A stretch of 64,000 nucleotides of DNA, taken from NCBI RefSeq assembly GCF_025165815.1, contig NZ_JAFFZE010000009.1, forward strand, positions 434,001-498,000, read 5' to 3'. The notes below the pieces were generated by a model. It was not told the origin of the DNA and did no database searches. It was given only the letters and a program-made list of their open reading frames with translations. A program made the position numbers and the translations under genes. This document shows positions 41,622 to 50,481 of the stretch, piece after piece (positions within the stretch are counted from its first letter, which is position 1; every line of letters starts with the position of its first letter). Source of the stretch: Actinophytocola gossypii (GTDB lineage: Bacteria > Actinomycetota > Actinomycetes > Mycobacteriales > Pseudonocardiaceae).

Positions 41622-43409
41622 ATGACCGAGACCGTTGGCGACCACCTCGTCGGCCGGCTGCGTGACTGGGGGGTCGAGCAGGTGTTCGGCTACGCGGGCG
41701 ACGGCATCAACGGGATCCTGGCGTCGCTGGGGAAGTCCGGGAACAAGCCGCGTTTCGTCCAGGCCAGGCACGAGGAGATGGCCGCGTTCGAGGCCGTCGG
41801 CTATGCGAAGTTCGCCGGGAAGGTGGGGGTCTGCCTCGCCACCTCCGGCCCGGGCGCGATCCACCTGCTCAACGGCCTCTACGACGCCAAGCTCGACCAC
41901 GTTCCGGTGGTGGCGATCGTCGGCCAGACCGCGCGCAGCGCGATGGGCGGCAGCTATCAGCAGGAGGTCGACCTGCAGAGCCTGTTCAAGGACGTCGCCA
42001 GCGAGTACCTGGTCGAGGTGAACGTCGCCGAGCAGCTGCCGAACGCGCTCGACCGCGCGATCCGCACCGCCGAGGCCTCCCGGGCGCCGACCGCCCTGAT
42101 CATCCCCGGCGACCTGCAGGAGGAGGCGTACACCGCGCCGAAGCACGCGTTCAAGCAGGTCCCGTCGAGCGCGCCGAGCCACGTCAACGCCCGGGTGGTG
42201 CCGGACGAGGCGGAGCTGCGGCGGGCCGCCGACGTGCTCAACGCGGGGGAGCGGACCGCGATCCTGGTCGGCCAGGGCGCGCGCGGCGCCGCCGACGAGG
42301 TCCGCGAGGTCGCCGAGCTGACCGGTGCCGGTGTGGCGAAGGCGTTGCTGGGCAAGGACGTCCTGCCCGACGACCTGCCGTGGGTGACCGGCTCGATCGG
42401 CCTGCTCGGCACCCGGCCGAGCTACGAGCTGATGCGCGACTGCGACACGTTGCTCATCGTCGGCTCGAACTTCCCGTACACCCAGTTCATGCCGGAGTTC
42501 GACCAGGCCCGCGCGGTGCAGATCGACATCGACGGCGGCCTGATCGGCATGCGGTACCCGACCGAGGTCAACCTGGTCGGCGACTCGGCCCGCACGCTGC
42601 GGGCGCTGCTGCCGATGCTGCACCGCACCGAGGACCGGTCCTGGCGCGAGACGGTGGAGAAGAACGTCGCCGGCTGGTGGGAGACGATGGAACGGCAGTC
42701 GATGCTCGACGCCGACCCGGTCAACCCGATGCGGGTGGTGTGGGAGCTGTCGCCGCGCATCCCCGAGGACGCGATCGTCACCGCCGACTCCGGCTCGTCG
42801 ACCAACTGGTACGCACGGCTGCTGAAGATGCGTGGCCGGATGCGCGGCTCGCTGTCCGGCACGCTCGCGACCATGGGCTCCGGCGTGCCGTACGCGATCG
42901 GCGCCAAGTTCGCCCACCCGGACCGCCCGGTCGTGGCCCTGGTCGGCGACGGCGCGATGCAGATGAACGGGCTCGCCGAGCTGATGACGATCGCCAAGTA
43001 CCGGGACCTGTGGTCGGACCCGAGGTGCGTGGTGTGCGTGTTCCACAACAACGACCTGAACCAGGTCACCTGGGAGCTGCGGGCGATGGGCGGCGCCCCC
43101 AAGTTCGAGGAGTCCCAGGTCATCCCGGACATCGACTACGCGGCGGTGGCCAGGGGCTTCGGCCTGGACGGCATCTCGGTCGACACCCCGGACGGGGTAG
43201 GGCCCGCGTGGGACCGCGCACTGTCGGCCGACCGCCCGGTGCTGCTCGACGTGCGCTGCGACCCGGAGATGCCGCCGATCCCGCCGCACGCCACGTTCGA
43301 GCAGGCGAAGTCCGCGGCCGAGGCCGTGGTGAAGGGCGACCCGAACGCGTGGCACCTGATCGTGCAGGGCATCAAGACCAAGGCGCAGGAGTTCCTGCCG
43401 AGCCGCTGA
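41622..43409 (+). CDS. Thiamine-diphosphate enzyme, pyruvate oxidase/dehydrogenase (PoxB)-like
   Basis: A 595-residue ThDP-dependent decarboxylase/oxidase. The N-terminal Pyr domain carries the catalytic Glu51 (QARHEEMAAFEAVGYAKF). A middle FAD-type domain spans ~190-340. The C-terminal PP domain has the ThDP/Mg motif GDGAMQMNGLAELMTIAKYRD...FHNNDLN. It resembles pyruvate:quinone oxidoreductases (PoxB) and related 'thiamine pyrophosphate-requiring' proteins. No C-terminal lipid-binding helix like that of E. coli PoxB is obvious. CAGGGAGA precedes the ATG. The substrate could be pyruvate or another 2-oxoacid. Confidence 0.9.
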   Translation: MTETVGDHLVGRLRDWGVEQVFGYAGDGINGILASLGKSGNKPRFVQARHEEMAAFEAVGYAKFAGKVGVCLATSGPGAIHLLNGLYDAKLDHVPVVAIVGQTARSAMGGSYQQEVDLQSLFKDVASEYLVEVNVAEQLPNALDRAIRTAEASRAPTALIIPGDLQEEAYTAPKHAFKQVPSSAPSHVNARVVPDEAELRRAADVLNAGERTAILVGQGARGAADEVREVAELTGAGVAKALLGKDVLPDDLPWVTGSIGLLGTRPSYELMRDCDTLLIVGSNFPYTQFMPEFDQARAVQIDIDGGLIGMRYPTEVNLVGDSARTLRALLPMLHRTEDRSWRETVEKNVAGWWETMERQSMLDADPVNPMRVVWELSPRIPEDAIVTADSGSSTNWYARLLKMRGRMRGSLSGTLATMGSGVPYAIGAKFAHPDRPVVALVGDGAMQMNGLAELMTIAKYRDLWSDPRCVVCVFHNNDLNQVTWELRAMGGAPKFEESQVIPDIDYAAVARGFGLDGISVDTPDGVGPAWDRALSADRPVLLDVRCDPEMPPIPPHATFEQAKSAAEAVVKGDPNAWHLIVQGIKTKAQEFLPSR

Positions 43410-43419
43410 GGGAGGATCG

Positions 43420-44527
43420 TTGGCCGACGAGCCACCCGTCTCGGCGGTGACCGCGACCGCGTACCGCGTACCCACCGCGGGCCCCGAGGCCGACGGCACC
43501 CTGAGCTGGGACGCGACCACGATCGTGCTGGTGCACGCCGAGGCCGGCGGCGTCACCGGCCTCGGCTGGACCTATGTGGACGCGTCGGCCGTCGAGGTGG
43601 TCGACGGCCTGCTCGCACCCGTCGTGACCGGACGGTCGGCCGCCGACGTCCCGGCCCGCTGGCTCGACATGCGGCGCCGGGTGCGCAACGCCGGACGCCC
43701 CGGCCTGGTGTCGTGCGCGATGTCCGCGGTGGACCTCGCACTGTGGGACCTCGCCGCGCGGCTGTCCGACCTGTCACTGGCCCGGCTGCTCGGCCGGGTG
43801 CACGAGTCGGTGCCGCTGTACGGCAGCGGCGGCTTCACCACGTACACGCAGTCCGAGCTGACCGAACAGCTCGACGCCTGGGTGCACGGCCGGGGCATCC
43901 CCCGCGTGAAGATCAAGATCGGCGAGTCGTGGGGCACCGAGGTCGAGCGCGACCTGGCCCGGGTCCGGCACGCCAGGGACGTGATCGGCCCCGAGGCGGA
44001 CCTCTACGTCGACGCCAACGGCGCCTACTCCGTCGGCCAGGCCCGCCGCGTCGGTGCCCTGCTGGCCGCCGCCGACGTGCACTGGTTCGAGGAACCGGTC
44101 TCCAGCGACGACCTGCCTGGCCTGCGTCGCGTCCGCTCGGCCACCCCGGCCGACGTCACCGCCGGCGAGTACGGCTACGACCTGGCGTACTTCACCCGCA
44201 TGATCGACGCCGAAGCGGTTGACTGCGTACAGGTCGACGTCACCCGCTGTGGCGCCGTGACCGAGTGGGCGCGGATCGCCGCCCTGGCCGCCGCGCACAA
44301 CCTCGAGGTGTCCGCGCACTGCGCGCCGAACGTGTCCGCGCACGCCGCCGTGGCCACCCAGAACATCCGCCACCTGGAGTGGTTCGCCGACCACGACCGC
44401 ATCGAGTCCGCCTTCTTCGACGGCGCCCTCGACCCGGCCGGCGGCACGGTCACCCCGTCGACGTCGGCCCCGGGCCACGGCCTGACCCTCCGCACCGACA
44501 CCGCCGAGAAAGTACCGCGTCCGCTAA
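43420..44527 (+). CDS. Enolase-superfamily (mandelate racemase/muconate lactonizing-like) enzyme with 3' frameshift
   Basis: The enolase-superfamily catalytic barrel is complete: VKIKIGESWG (Lys-x-Lys base), DANGAYS, EEPVSSDD, AGEYGYD (three metal ligands) and SAHCAPNVSAHAA (His base). Such enzymes dehydrate or racemise sugar acids. Near the end the frame reads GAG AAA GTA CCG and then runs open to 45156, antisense through the XRE gene. Removing one A from the AAA at 44509-44511 gives Glu-Lys-Tyr-Arg-Val-Arg and a TAA at 44525-44527, a normal family terminus (368 residues). I annotate that end. The indel may be a real mutation or a sequencing error. Start TTG 43420 with GAGGATCG upstream. Confidence 0.85.
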
Positions 44528-45375
44528 CGCCGATAGGCATCGGCCTCGGCGCCCAACACGTCCAGCAGGGCCAGTGCCTCGGTGTCCGGGGATCCCGTCG
44601 GTGCGCTGTAGAGCACGAGGTGCTGGTCGCGGTCGGTGAGCGTGAGCTGGTCGCAGTCGACGGTGAGCTCGCCGACGACCGGGTGCCGGAAGGTCTTGGT
44701 CAGCACCGGCGCGACCCGCACGTCGTGCCGCTCCCAGAGCCGGGCGAACTCGGCGCTGCCGGCGCGCAACTCGTCGACCAGGGTGGTCACCGCCGGGTCG
44801 GACGGGTACCGGGCGAGGGTGGAGCGCAGCTCCGTCACGACGTTGTGCCGGAACTCGGCGGCGTCGGAGATCCCGTACAGCGTCGCGCCGGGATGCGCGG
44901 GTCCGAGGAACGCCCGGCGCGCGAGATTGCGGTCGTGCGGGTCGAGCGCGCCGAAGTCCTCCAGGAGCGCGGCCGCGAGGCCGTTCCAGGCGAGTACCTC
45001 GAACGCGGCGGAGACCACGATCGCGGCCGTCCTCGGCAGCCGCTCGATGAGCGCGAGGATGCTCGGGCGCACGTCCCGCCGGTGCGTCCAGACCCGGCTC
45101 GGCACGGTACCCGCGAGGACGTGGGCGTGGCGGGACTCGGCTTCGGTGAGCCGTAGCGCGCCCGCGATCCCGGCGAGCACCTCGGCCGACGGCCGCGGCG
45201 CCCTGCCCTGCTCGAGCCGGACGTAGTACTCGGTGGAGATGTGCGCGAGGACCGCGACCTCCTCGCGCCGAAGACCCGGTGTCCGGCGCCGAGGGCCCGA
45301 CGGGAGGCCGACGTCCTCCGGCCGGAGCCGCTCGCGACGGCTGCGGAGGAACGCCCCGAGCTCCTGCTTGTCCAT
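44524..45375 (-). CDS. XRE-family regulator with MmyB-type ligand domain
   Basis: A 283-residue regulator. The N-terminal Cro/C1 helix-turn-helix (LGAFLRSRRERLRPEDVGLPSGPRRRTPGLRREEVAVLAHISTEYYVRLEQGRAPRPSAEVLAGIAGALRL) is followed by an MmyB-like PAS-type domain (ILALIERLPRTAAIVVSAAFEVLAWNGLAAALL...GELTVDCDQLTLTDRDQHLVLYSAPTGSPD). This is a common actinobacterial architecture, often divergent from an SDR gene that it controls, as here (85-bp gap to the SDR start). Its stop overlaps the expected end of the enolase-type gene by a few bases. Confidence 0.92.
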   Translation of the reverse strand: MDKQELGAFLRSRRERLRPEDVGLPSGPRRRTPGLRREEVAVLAHISTEYYVRLEQGRAPRPSAEVLAGIAGALRLTEAESRHAHVLAGTVPSRVWTHRRDVRPSILALIERLPRTAAIVVSAAFEVLAWNGLAAALLEDFGALDPHDRNLARRAFLGPAHPGATLYGISDAAEFRHNVVTELRSTLARYPSDPAVTTLVDELRAGSAEFARLWERHDVRVAPVLTKTFRHPVVGELTVDCDQLTLTDRDQHLVLYSAPTGSPDTEALALLDVLGAEADAYRR

Positions 45376-45460
45376 ACCCCGAGTCTGCACCCGGCGCGGC
45401 GACCGAGCCTGGTACAGCCTGTGCCTGCCTCCGCCCGGCGCCCGGGCCGACGCTGTCCCC

Positions 45461-46243
45461 ATGACGAACAACAGCACCAGCGCACCGGTCGGCCTGCTCA
45501 CCGGCAAGGTCGTGCTCATCACCGGCGCCAGCCGCGGCATCGGCGCGGCCGCGGCCCGGCTCTTCGCCAGGGAAGGCGCGGCCGTCGTGCTCGCCGCCCG
45601 CGGCACCGACGCCCTCCGGCGGATCGTCGCCGAGATCCGCGCCGACGGCGGCGTCGCCGACGCGGTGACCGTGGACCTCGCCGACCGGGCGAGCATCCGC
45701 GCCGCCGTCGACCGCGTCGGGGAACTGCACGGCCGGCTCGACGGCGCGTTCAACAACGGCGCGACGGTCCAGCGGCCCGGCCCGCTCGACACGACGAGCG
45801 ACGAGGACGTCGAGGAGCAGTTCGCGGTGAGCTTCCGCGCGCACTGGACCGCGATGACGGCCGAGGCCGAGCTCATGCGCCGGGGCGAGGGCGGGGCCAT
45901 CGTCAACACCTCCAGCATCGGCAGCCGCCGCGCCAACCCGGAACTCCCCGCGTACGGCGCCATGAAGCGCGCGCTGGACAGCATCACCGAATCCGCCGCC
46001 GTGACCTGGGCTCGGCAGCGGATCCGGGTGAACGGCATCACCCCCGGCGGCACCGCGACGAAGATGATCGACGACTGGGAAGCCGCGTCGCCGGGCGTCA
46101 TCGAGCGCATCAACGCGGTCACGCCACTCGGGCGCATGGCCGAGCCCCGCGAGGTGGCCGAGGTGGCCGCGTGGCTGCTCAGCGACCGGGCGTCGATGGT
46201 GACCGGCGCGATCGTGCCGGTCGACGGCGGCGCGGGCGCCTGA
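45461..46243 (+). CDS. Short-chain dehydrogenase/reductase
   Basis: A 260-residue classical SDR: TGASRGIG (NAD(P) loop), NNGATV, NTSSIGSRRANPELPAYGAMKRAL (Ser, Tyr-x3-Lys), and a typical C-terminus (LSDRASMVTGAIVPVDGGAGA). The basic residue pattern after the loop (AARGTDAL) suggests NADPH preference, weakly. It is divergent from the XRE/MmyB regulator, its likely controller. No ribosome site of note precedes ATG 45461, and the upstream run CTGTCCCC suggests a short leader. Confidence 0.92.
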   Translation: MTNNSTSAPVGLLTGKVVLITGASRGIGAAAARLFAREGAAVVLAARGTDALRRIVAEIRADGGVADAVTVDLADRASIRAAVDRVGELHGRLDGAFNNGATVQRPGPLDTTSDEDVEEQFAVSFRAHWTAMTAEAELMRRGEGGAIVNTSSIGSRRANPELPAYGAMKRALDSITESAAVTWARQRIRVNGITPGGTATKMIDDWEAASPGVIERINAVTPLGRMAEPREVAEVAAWLLSDRASMVTGAIVPVDGGAGA

Positions 46244-46285
46244 AAAGGTTGTCTTCCACCGCCGCTGATCCGTTAGGAAGGTGAC

Positions 46286-47470
46286 ATGCCTGCTTTCCCA
46301 CCCACCGCGGCCGTCACCCTGCCCGAGGACGGCGCCTCCGGCGCGCTCGTCGGCCGCGTCTGGCGGCCCGACCTCGGCGGCCCGTCCGTGGTCGCCGTCC
46401 GCCCTGACGGCGTCCACGACGTGACCGCGACGTTCCCGACCGTCCGCGACCTCTGCGAGACCCCCGACCCCGCCACCGCCCTCCGCGCCGCCACCGGCGA
46501 CGTGGTCGGCGACCTCGACACCCTCCTGGCCAACACCCCCGCCGAGCACCGCGATCCCGCGCGCCCCTGGCTGCTCGCCCCCGTCGACCTCCAGGTCGTC
46601 AAGGCCGCCGGTGTCACGTTCGCCGTCTCCATGCTGGAACGCGTCATCGAGGAACGCACCCGCGGCGACGCCGCCGGTGCCGCGTCCGTCCGTGCCGAGA
46701 TCAAGGCACTGTTGGGCGACGACAGCACGCTCGCCGACCTGCGTCCCGGCTCCCCGGAAGCGGCCGAGGTCAAGCGCGTGCTGTCCGAGCGCGGAGTATG
46801 GAGCCAGTACCTCGAGGTCGGCATCGGCCCCGACGCGGAGATCTTCACCAAATCGCCGGTCCTGTCCGCCGTGGGCACCGCGACGGATGCCGGCGTGCAC
46901 CCGGACTCCCGATGGAACAACCCCGAGCCCGAGGTCGTACTGGCCGTGTCGTCCGCCGGCCGGATCGTCGGCGCGGCCCTCGGCAACGACGTGAACCTGC
47001 GCGACATCGAAGGCCGCTCGGCCCTGCTGCTGCCGAAAGCCAAGGACAACAACGCCTCCGCCGCGATAGGCCCGTTCCTCCGCCTCCTCGACCCCGACTT
47101 CGTCCTGGACGACCTCCGTTCCGCCGTCGTCACCCTCACCGTCGACGGCACCGACGGCCACCACGTCGACGGCACGTCCTCCATGCACGAGATCAGCCGC
47201 GACCCCGAGGACCTGGTGTCCCAGCTGGTGAACCCCACGCATCAGTACCCCGACGGTGCTGTGCTCTACCTGGGCACCATGTACGCCCCCGTCGACGACC
47301 GCGACGCACCAGGCCAGGGCTTCACCCACCACCCCGACGACATCGTCGCGATCTCCACGCCGCGCCTGGGCACCCTGGTCAACCGCATCCGCCCGAGCGA
47401 CACCTGCGAACCGTGGACCTTCGGCACCGCCGACCTGTTCCGAAATCTGGCCGCCCGAGGCGTCCTGTAA
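46286..47470 (+). CDS. Fumarylacetoacetase-family protein (2-keto-3-deoxy sugar acid dehydratase-like)
   Basis: A 394-residue FAH-fold protein. WNNPEPEVVLAVSSAGRIVGAALGNDVNLRDIEGRSALLLPKAKDNNASAAIGPFLRLL carries the metal-binding Glu/Asp pattern of the long FAH branch that includes 2-dehydro-3-deoxy-D-arabinonate dehydratases. VKAAGVTFAVSMLERVIEERT is the N-terminal part of the same branch. Together with the enolase-superfamily gene and the SDR it would make a plausible non-phosphorylative sugar-acid route (inference). GTTAGGAAGG precedes the ATG. A rho-independent terminator follows. Confidence 0.87.
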   Translation: MPAFPPTAAVTLPEDGASGALVGRVWRPDLGGPSVVAVRPDGVHDVTATFPTVRDLCETPDPATALRAATGDVVGDLDTLLANTPAEHRDPARPWLLAPVDLQVVKAAGVTFAVSMLERVIEERTRGDAAGAASVRAEIKALLGDDSTLADLRPGSPEAAEVKRVLSERGVWSQYLEVGIGPDAEIFTKSPVLSAVGTATDAGVHPDSRWNNPEPEVVLAVSSAGRIVGAALGNDVNLRDIEGRSALLLPKAKDNNASAAIGPFLRLLDPDFVLDDLRSAVVTLTVDGTDGHHVDGTSSMHEISRDPEDLVSQLVNPTHQYPDGAVLYLGTMYAPVDDRDAPGQGFTHHPDDIVAISTPRLGTLVNRIRPSDTCEPWTFGTADLFRNLAARGVL

Positions 47471-47519
47471 CGCGCGCCTCGGTGATCGCGATGAGCCGGT
47501 TGACCCCGTAGGCGCCGGC

Positions 47520-47560
47520 GGACCCCCGACCTGTCGGCACTGCGGGGTCCTTTCTTTTCT
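47520..47560 (+). terminator. Rho-independent terminator after the FAH-family gene
   Basis: Stem GGACCCC (47520-47526) / GGGGTCC (47544-47550) with a 17-nt loop, followed by TTTCTTTTCT (47551-47560). It is 50 bp after the stop and separates this unit from the kinase gene. Confidence 0.8.
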
Positions 47561-47639
47561 CACCTGATAAGCCACAATGGTTTCGGGTTCAACAGTCCGG
47601 GGTACACGGGGTCCAGGTCGGGAAGAAGGGGTCTGGGCG

Positions 47640-48839
47640 GTGGAACTCAAGGGCGAGTCCGACGGCCTGCTCGGTGGGCGGTATCGGCTCGGTGAGCTGC
47701 TCGGTCGCGGTGGTGGCGCGGCCGTGTACGCCGCCGTGGACGTGATGCTCGGGCGCGAGGTCGCGGTGAAACGGTTCGTGCCGAGCGACAGCCGGATCGC
47801 GTTGTACCGGTTCGGCGCCGAGGCCCGCTTACTCGCCGGGCTGTCCCATCCCGCACTGGTCACCGTGCACGACGTCTGCCTCGACGACGATCGGCCCTAC
47901 CTCGTCATGGAACTGGTCCGCGGCGACACGCTGCGCCGGCTTCTGGACGGCGGGCCCATCGATCCGATCACCGTCGCGCGGATGGGGGCGCGGATCGCCG
48001 ACGTGCTCGCCTACATCCACGACCACGACGTCGTGCACCGAGACATCAAGCCGGCCAACGTGCTCGTCGACGACATAGGGGACGCCTACCTCGCCGACTT
48101 CGGGATCGCCCGGGCGCTCGGTGCGGCGCATCTTACCGTCTCCGGCGAGTTGGTCGGTACGGCCGCCTACCTCGCGCCCGAGCAGGTGACCGACGTCGAC
48201 ACCGGCCCCGAGGCCGACATCTACGCGCTCGGCCTCGTCCTCCTCGAATGCCTGAACGGCGAGCCCGAGTACACCGGCACCACCGCGGAGGCCGCGGTCG
48301 CCCGCCTGTCCCGGCGGCCGCGGGTGCCCCGGGACCTCTCGTCGTCGTGGCGCGGCCTGCTGACCGCGATGACCGAGTGGGACCCGGCCGACCGGCCCGA
48401 CGCCGCCCGCTGCGCCGAACTGCTCACCGCGCTCGCCCGCGATCCGTTGGCGAAGATCCCGGCACCGCGGCCGGCCGCCGGACGGCTCCGGGCGGTGCAC
48501 GCGGCGGTCAGCGCGGCGGTGCTGGTCGGCGCCACCGTGCTCAGCCTGTCGGCCGCCACCAACGTCGTTCCCGGCGAACCCGTCGGCGGGCCGGAGCCGA
48601 CGAGCACCCAGCCCGGCGGCACCCAGGACACGACCCCGCGCGACCCGATCGGGCGGCACACCCGGATCCCGGTGGCGCCCGCCGTCGGAACGGTGACCAC
48701 CGAGCACGCGCCGTCAGCGACGAGGAAGGCCCCGCCTCCGGCAGCGCCCGGCAAGGCCCCCGATCCGGCCAAGGACAGGGGCCCGAACGAGAACGCGAGT
48801 GACAAGGCGAAGGAGAAGGCCAGGAAGAACGGGCATTGA
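47640..48839 (+). CDS. Membrane-anchored Ser/Thr protein kinase (PknB-like)
   Basis: A ~399-residue Hanks-type kinase. Gly-rich loop LGRGGGAAVY, Lys in VAVKRF, catalytic VHRDIKPANV, metal-binding ADFGIA, activation segment ending YLAPEQV. One transmembrane helix follows the kinase domain (VHAAVSAAVLVGATVLSLSAA, ~residues 287-307), then a disordered Pro/Thr-rich tail of ~85 residues outside the cell without PASTA repeats. The GTG start at 47640 follows GAAGAAGGGG; ATG 47577 is a longer alternative. It may signal to the downstream secretion cassette, but a separate promoter precedes the MFS gene. Confidence 0.9.
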   Translation: MELKGESDGLLGGRYRLGELLGRGGGAAVYAAVDVMLGREVAVKRFVPSDSRIALYRFGAEARLLAGLSHPALVTVHDVCLDDDRPYLVMELVRGDTLRRLLDGGPIDPITVARMGARIADVLAYIHDHDVVHRDIKPANVLVDDIGDAYLADFGIARALGAAHLTVSGELVGTAAYLAPEQVTDVDTGPEADIYALGLVLLECLNGEPEYTGTTAEAAVARLSRRPRVPRDLSSSWRGLLTAMTEWDPADRPDAARCAELLTALARDPLAKIPAPRPAAGRLRAVHAAVSAAVLVGATVLSLSAATNVVPGEPVGGPEPTSTQPGGTQDTTPRDPIGRHTRIPVAPAVGTVTTEHAPSATRKAPPPAAPGKAPDPAKDRGPNENASDKAKEKARKNGH

Positions 48840-48850
48840 GCCTGCGAGGC

Positions 48851-48880
48851 TCAACTTAACTGCAAACAAGACGCTACAGT
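48851..48880 (+). promoter_or_regulatory. Probable promoter of a leaderless MFS/type VII operon
   Basis: TCAACT (48851-48856), an 18-bp spacer and TACAGT (48875-48880). The transcript start expected 7 bp later falls on GTG 48887, so the mRNA would be leaderless, a common arrangement in actinobacteria. The stretch is clearly richer in A/T than its surroundings. Confidence 0.55.
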
Positions 48881-48886
48881 GTGCCC

Positions 48887-50110
48887 GTGACAACCGACGC
48901 GGCACACCGGCGGAACGCGCGCATCTACCTCCTCGGCCTGGCCGCGTCGCTCATCGGCAGCAGCGCGATGACGCTGGTCGCCGGCATCTGGGTCAAGTCC
49001 CTCACCGGCAGCAGCAGCGCCGCCGCCGCGGTCGCGGTGTGCATCTACGCACCGTCCCTGTTCAGCCCGCTCGCCGGACTGCTCGTCGACCGGGTCCGCC
49101 GGCGGCGCTTCCTGGTCCTGGTCAACCTGGCCTCCTCGGCCGCGCTACTGCCGCTGCTCCTGGTCGACTCCGCCGGCCGCGTCTGGCTGATCTACGCCGC
49201 GATGCTCGCCTACGGAATCTCGCTGGTCCTGGTCGACCCGGCGGAGAACGCGCTGTTCGCGGTGATGCTGCCGCCCGACGTCCGGCGAAGCGTGAACGGT
49301 CTGCGGCTCGCGCTCCAGGAGGGCGGCAAGCTCGTCGCCCCGGCCCTGGGCGCCGGCCTGTACGTGCTCGTCGGCGGGGGAGCGGTGGCCGCGGTCGACG
49401 CCGCCACGTTCGCGCTCGCCGCGTTCGCGATGACCCGCCTGCGCTTCGACGAGCCGAAGCCCACCCGTACCCGGCGGCGCTGGCGGGCCGAGCTGCTCGC
49501 CGGGTTCCGGCACGTCCGCGCGGTGCCGGTGCTGCGGTCGACGGCCGTCGCGGCCGCGGTCGCCATGGTCGTCGCCGGCTGTGTCACCGCGGCCCAGTAC
49601 GAGCTGGTCGACGCGCTGCACCAGCCGCCGGGGTTCCTCGGCGTACTGACCGGCCTGCTCGGCGCGGGCTCGGTCGTCGCCGGCCTGGTCAGCGGCCGAC
49701 TGGTGCGGCGCCTCGGCGAACGCCGGCTGGCCGTGCTCGGGCTGGTCAACGGCGCGCTCGGGTACCTGCTGTACCTCACCGCCCTGCTCCCGGCCGCCCT
49801 GGTCGGGGCCTTCGTCCTCGGGTTCGCGCTGCCCTGGACGGTGGTCGCGGTGATCAACCTCGCCCAGCGCACCACACCGAACGACCTGCAGGGCCGGGTG
49901 TCCTCGGTGGTCACGCTCCTGCTGTTCGCGCCGCAGCCGCTGGCCCACGCGTTCGGCGCGTTCGCGATCGCGACGATCGACTTCCGAATCCTGTACATCG
50001 CTGCCGCGGCTGTCACACTGTCCGCGGCGCTGTGGCTGAGCCGCCGGCCGGAACTGATCGAAAACAGTGGGAACCGGGACGACTCGCCGCGCGTCGGTGT
50101 GGCCAAGTGA
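48887..50110 (+). CDS. MFS transporter (putative exporter)
   Basis: A ~407-residue major facilitator protein with about 12 hydrophobic segments. The cytoplasmic loop LAGLLVDRVRRRRFLVLVNLASS matches motif A (G-x-L-x-D-R-x-x-R-R-R), with a second copy at SGRLVRRLGERRLAVLGLVNG. Similar sequences are annotated as macrolide- or drug-efflux-like MFS proteins. GTG 48887 fits the leaderless promoter; GTG 48881 is an alternative. Its stop overlaps the next start (GTGA), which is unusual because the next genes look like type VII secretion substrates. Confidence 0.9.
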   Translation: MTTDAAHRRNARIYLLGLAASLIGSSAMTLVAGIWVKSLTGSSSAAAAVAVCIYAPSLFSPLAGLLVDRVRRRRFLVLVNLASSAALLPLLLVDSAGRVWLIYAAMLAYGISLVLVDPAENALFAVMLPPDVRRSVNGLRLALQEGGKLVAPALGAGLYVLVGGGAVAAVDAATFALAAFAMTRLRFDEPKPTRTRRRWRAELLAGFRHVRAVPVLRSTAVAAAVAMVVAGCVTAAQYELVDALHQPPGFLGVLTGLLGAGSVVAGLVSGRLVRRLGERRLAVLGLVNGALGYLLYLTALLPAALVGAFVLGFALPWTVVAVINLAQRTTPNDLQGRVSSVVTLLLFAPQPLAHAFGAFAIATIDFRILYIAAAAVTLSAALWLSRRPELIENSGNRDDSPRVGVAK

Positions 50111-50481
50111 ACGCGTTCGGCAACAACGACGGGTACGGCATGGACGGTTACCGGGTAGAACCTGATCAGCTCCGCACGGCGGCGAACGACATCGGCGACG
50201 CGATCGGTGCCGCCGACGACACCAACCTCGAGGACGTCCCCGGCGACGCCGGCGCGTACGGCCACGGCAAGGTGGCCGACTCGCTCAAGGCCTTCTGCAC
50301 CACCTGGGAGCTGGCCAAGCAGATCCTGCAGCAGCGTTCCGCCTCGGCCGGCGAGGCGCTGGTCGGTTGCGCCACCGTGTACGAGCAGCAGGAGGAGAAC
50401 CACTCCCAGACGTTCGACCCGGCCCATCCAGAACCGAGCCCGAGTCCCGGCCCGGCCCCGACCCCGACGGCGGTGAACTGA
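50107..50481 (+). CDS. EspC-like type VII secretion-associated protein
   Basis: A 124-residue protein. YRVEPDQLRTAANDIGDAIGAADDTNL, then AYGHGKVADSLKAFCTTWELAKQILQQRSASAGEALVGCATVYEQQEENHSQTF, form an all-helical hairpin like the EspC/WXG100-related ESX family (PF10824-type), with a Pro-rich tail. No Sec signal is present, as expected for ESX substrates. GTG 50107 overlaps the MFS stop and its own stop overlaps the next start by 1 bp. It probably acts as a co-secreted partner or adaptor for the large protein encoded next (inference from known EspC/EspA-like pairs). Confidence 0.8.
   Translation: MNAFGNNDGYGMDGYRVEPDQLRTAANDIGDAIGAADDTNLEDVPGDAGAYGHGKVADSLKAFCTTWELAKQILQQRSASAGEALVGCATVYEQQEENHSQTFDPAHPEPSPSPGPAPTPTAVN

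Noticed and set aside
44450-47863. A >1100-codon antisense frame over the SDR, FAH and kinase starts
   Set aside because: Composition-driven open frame with no recognisable domain; the genes on the + strand and the XRE gene explain the region.
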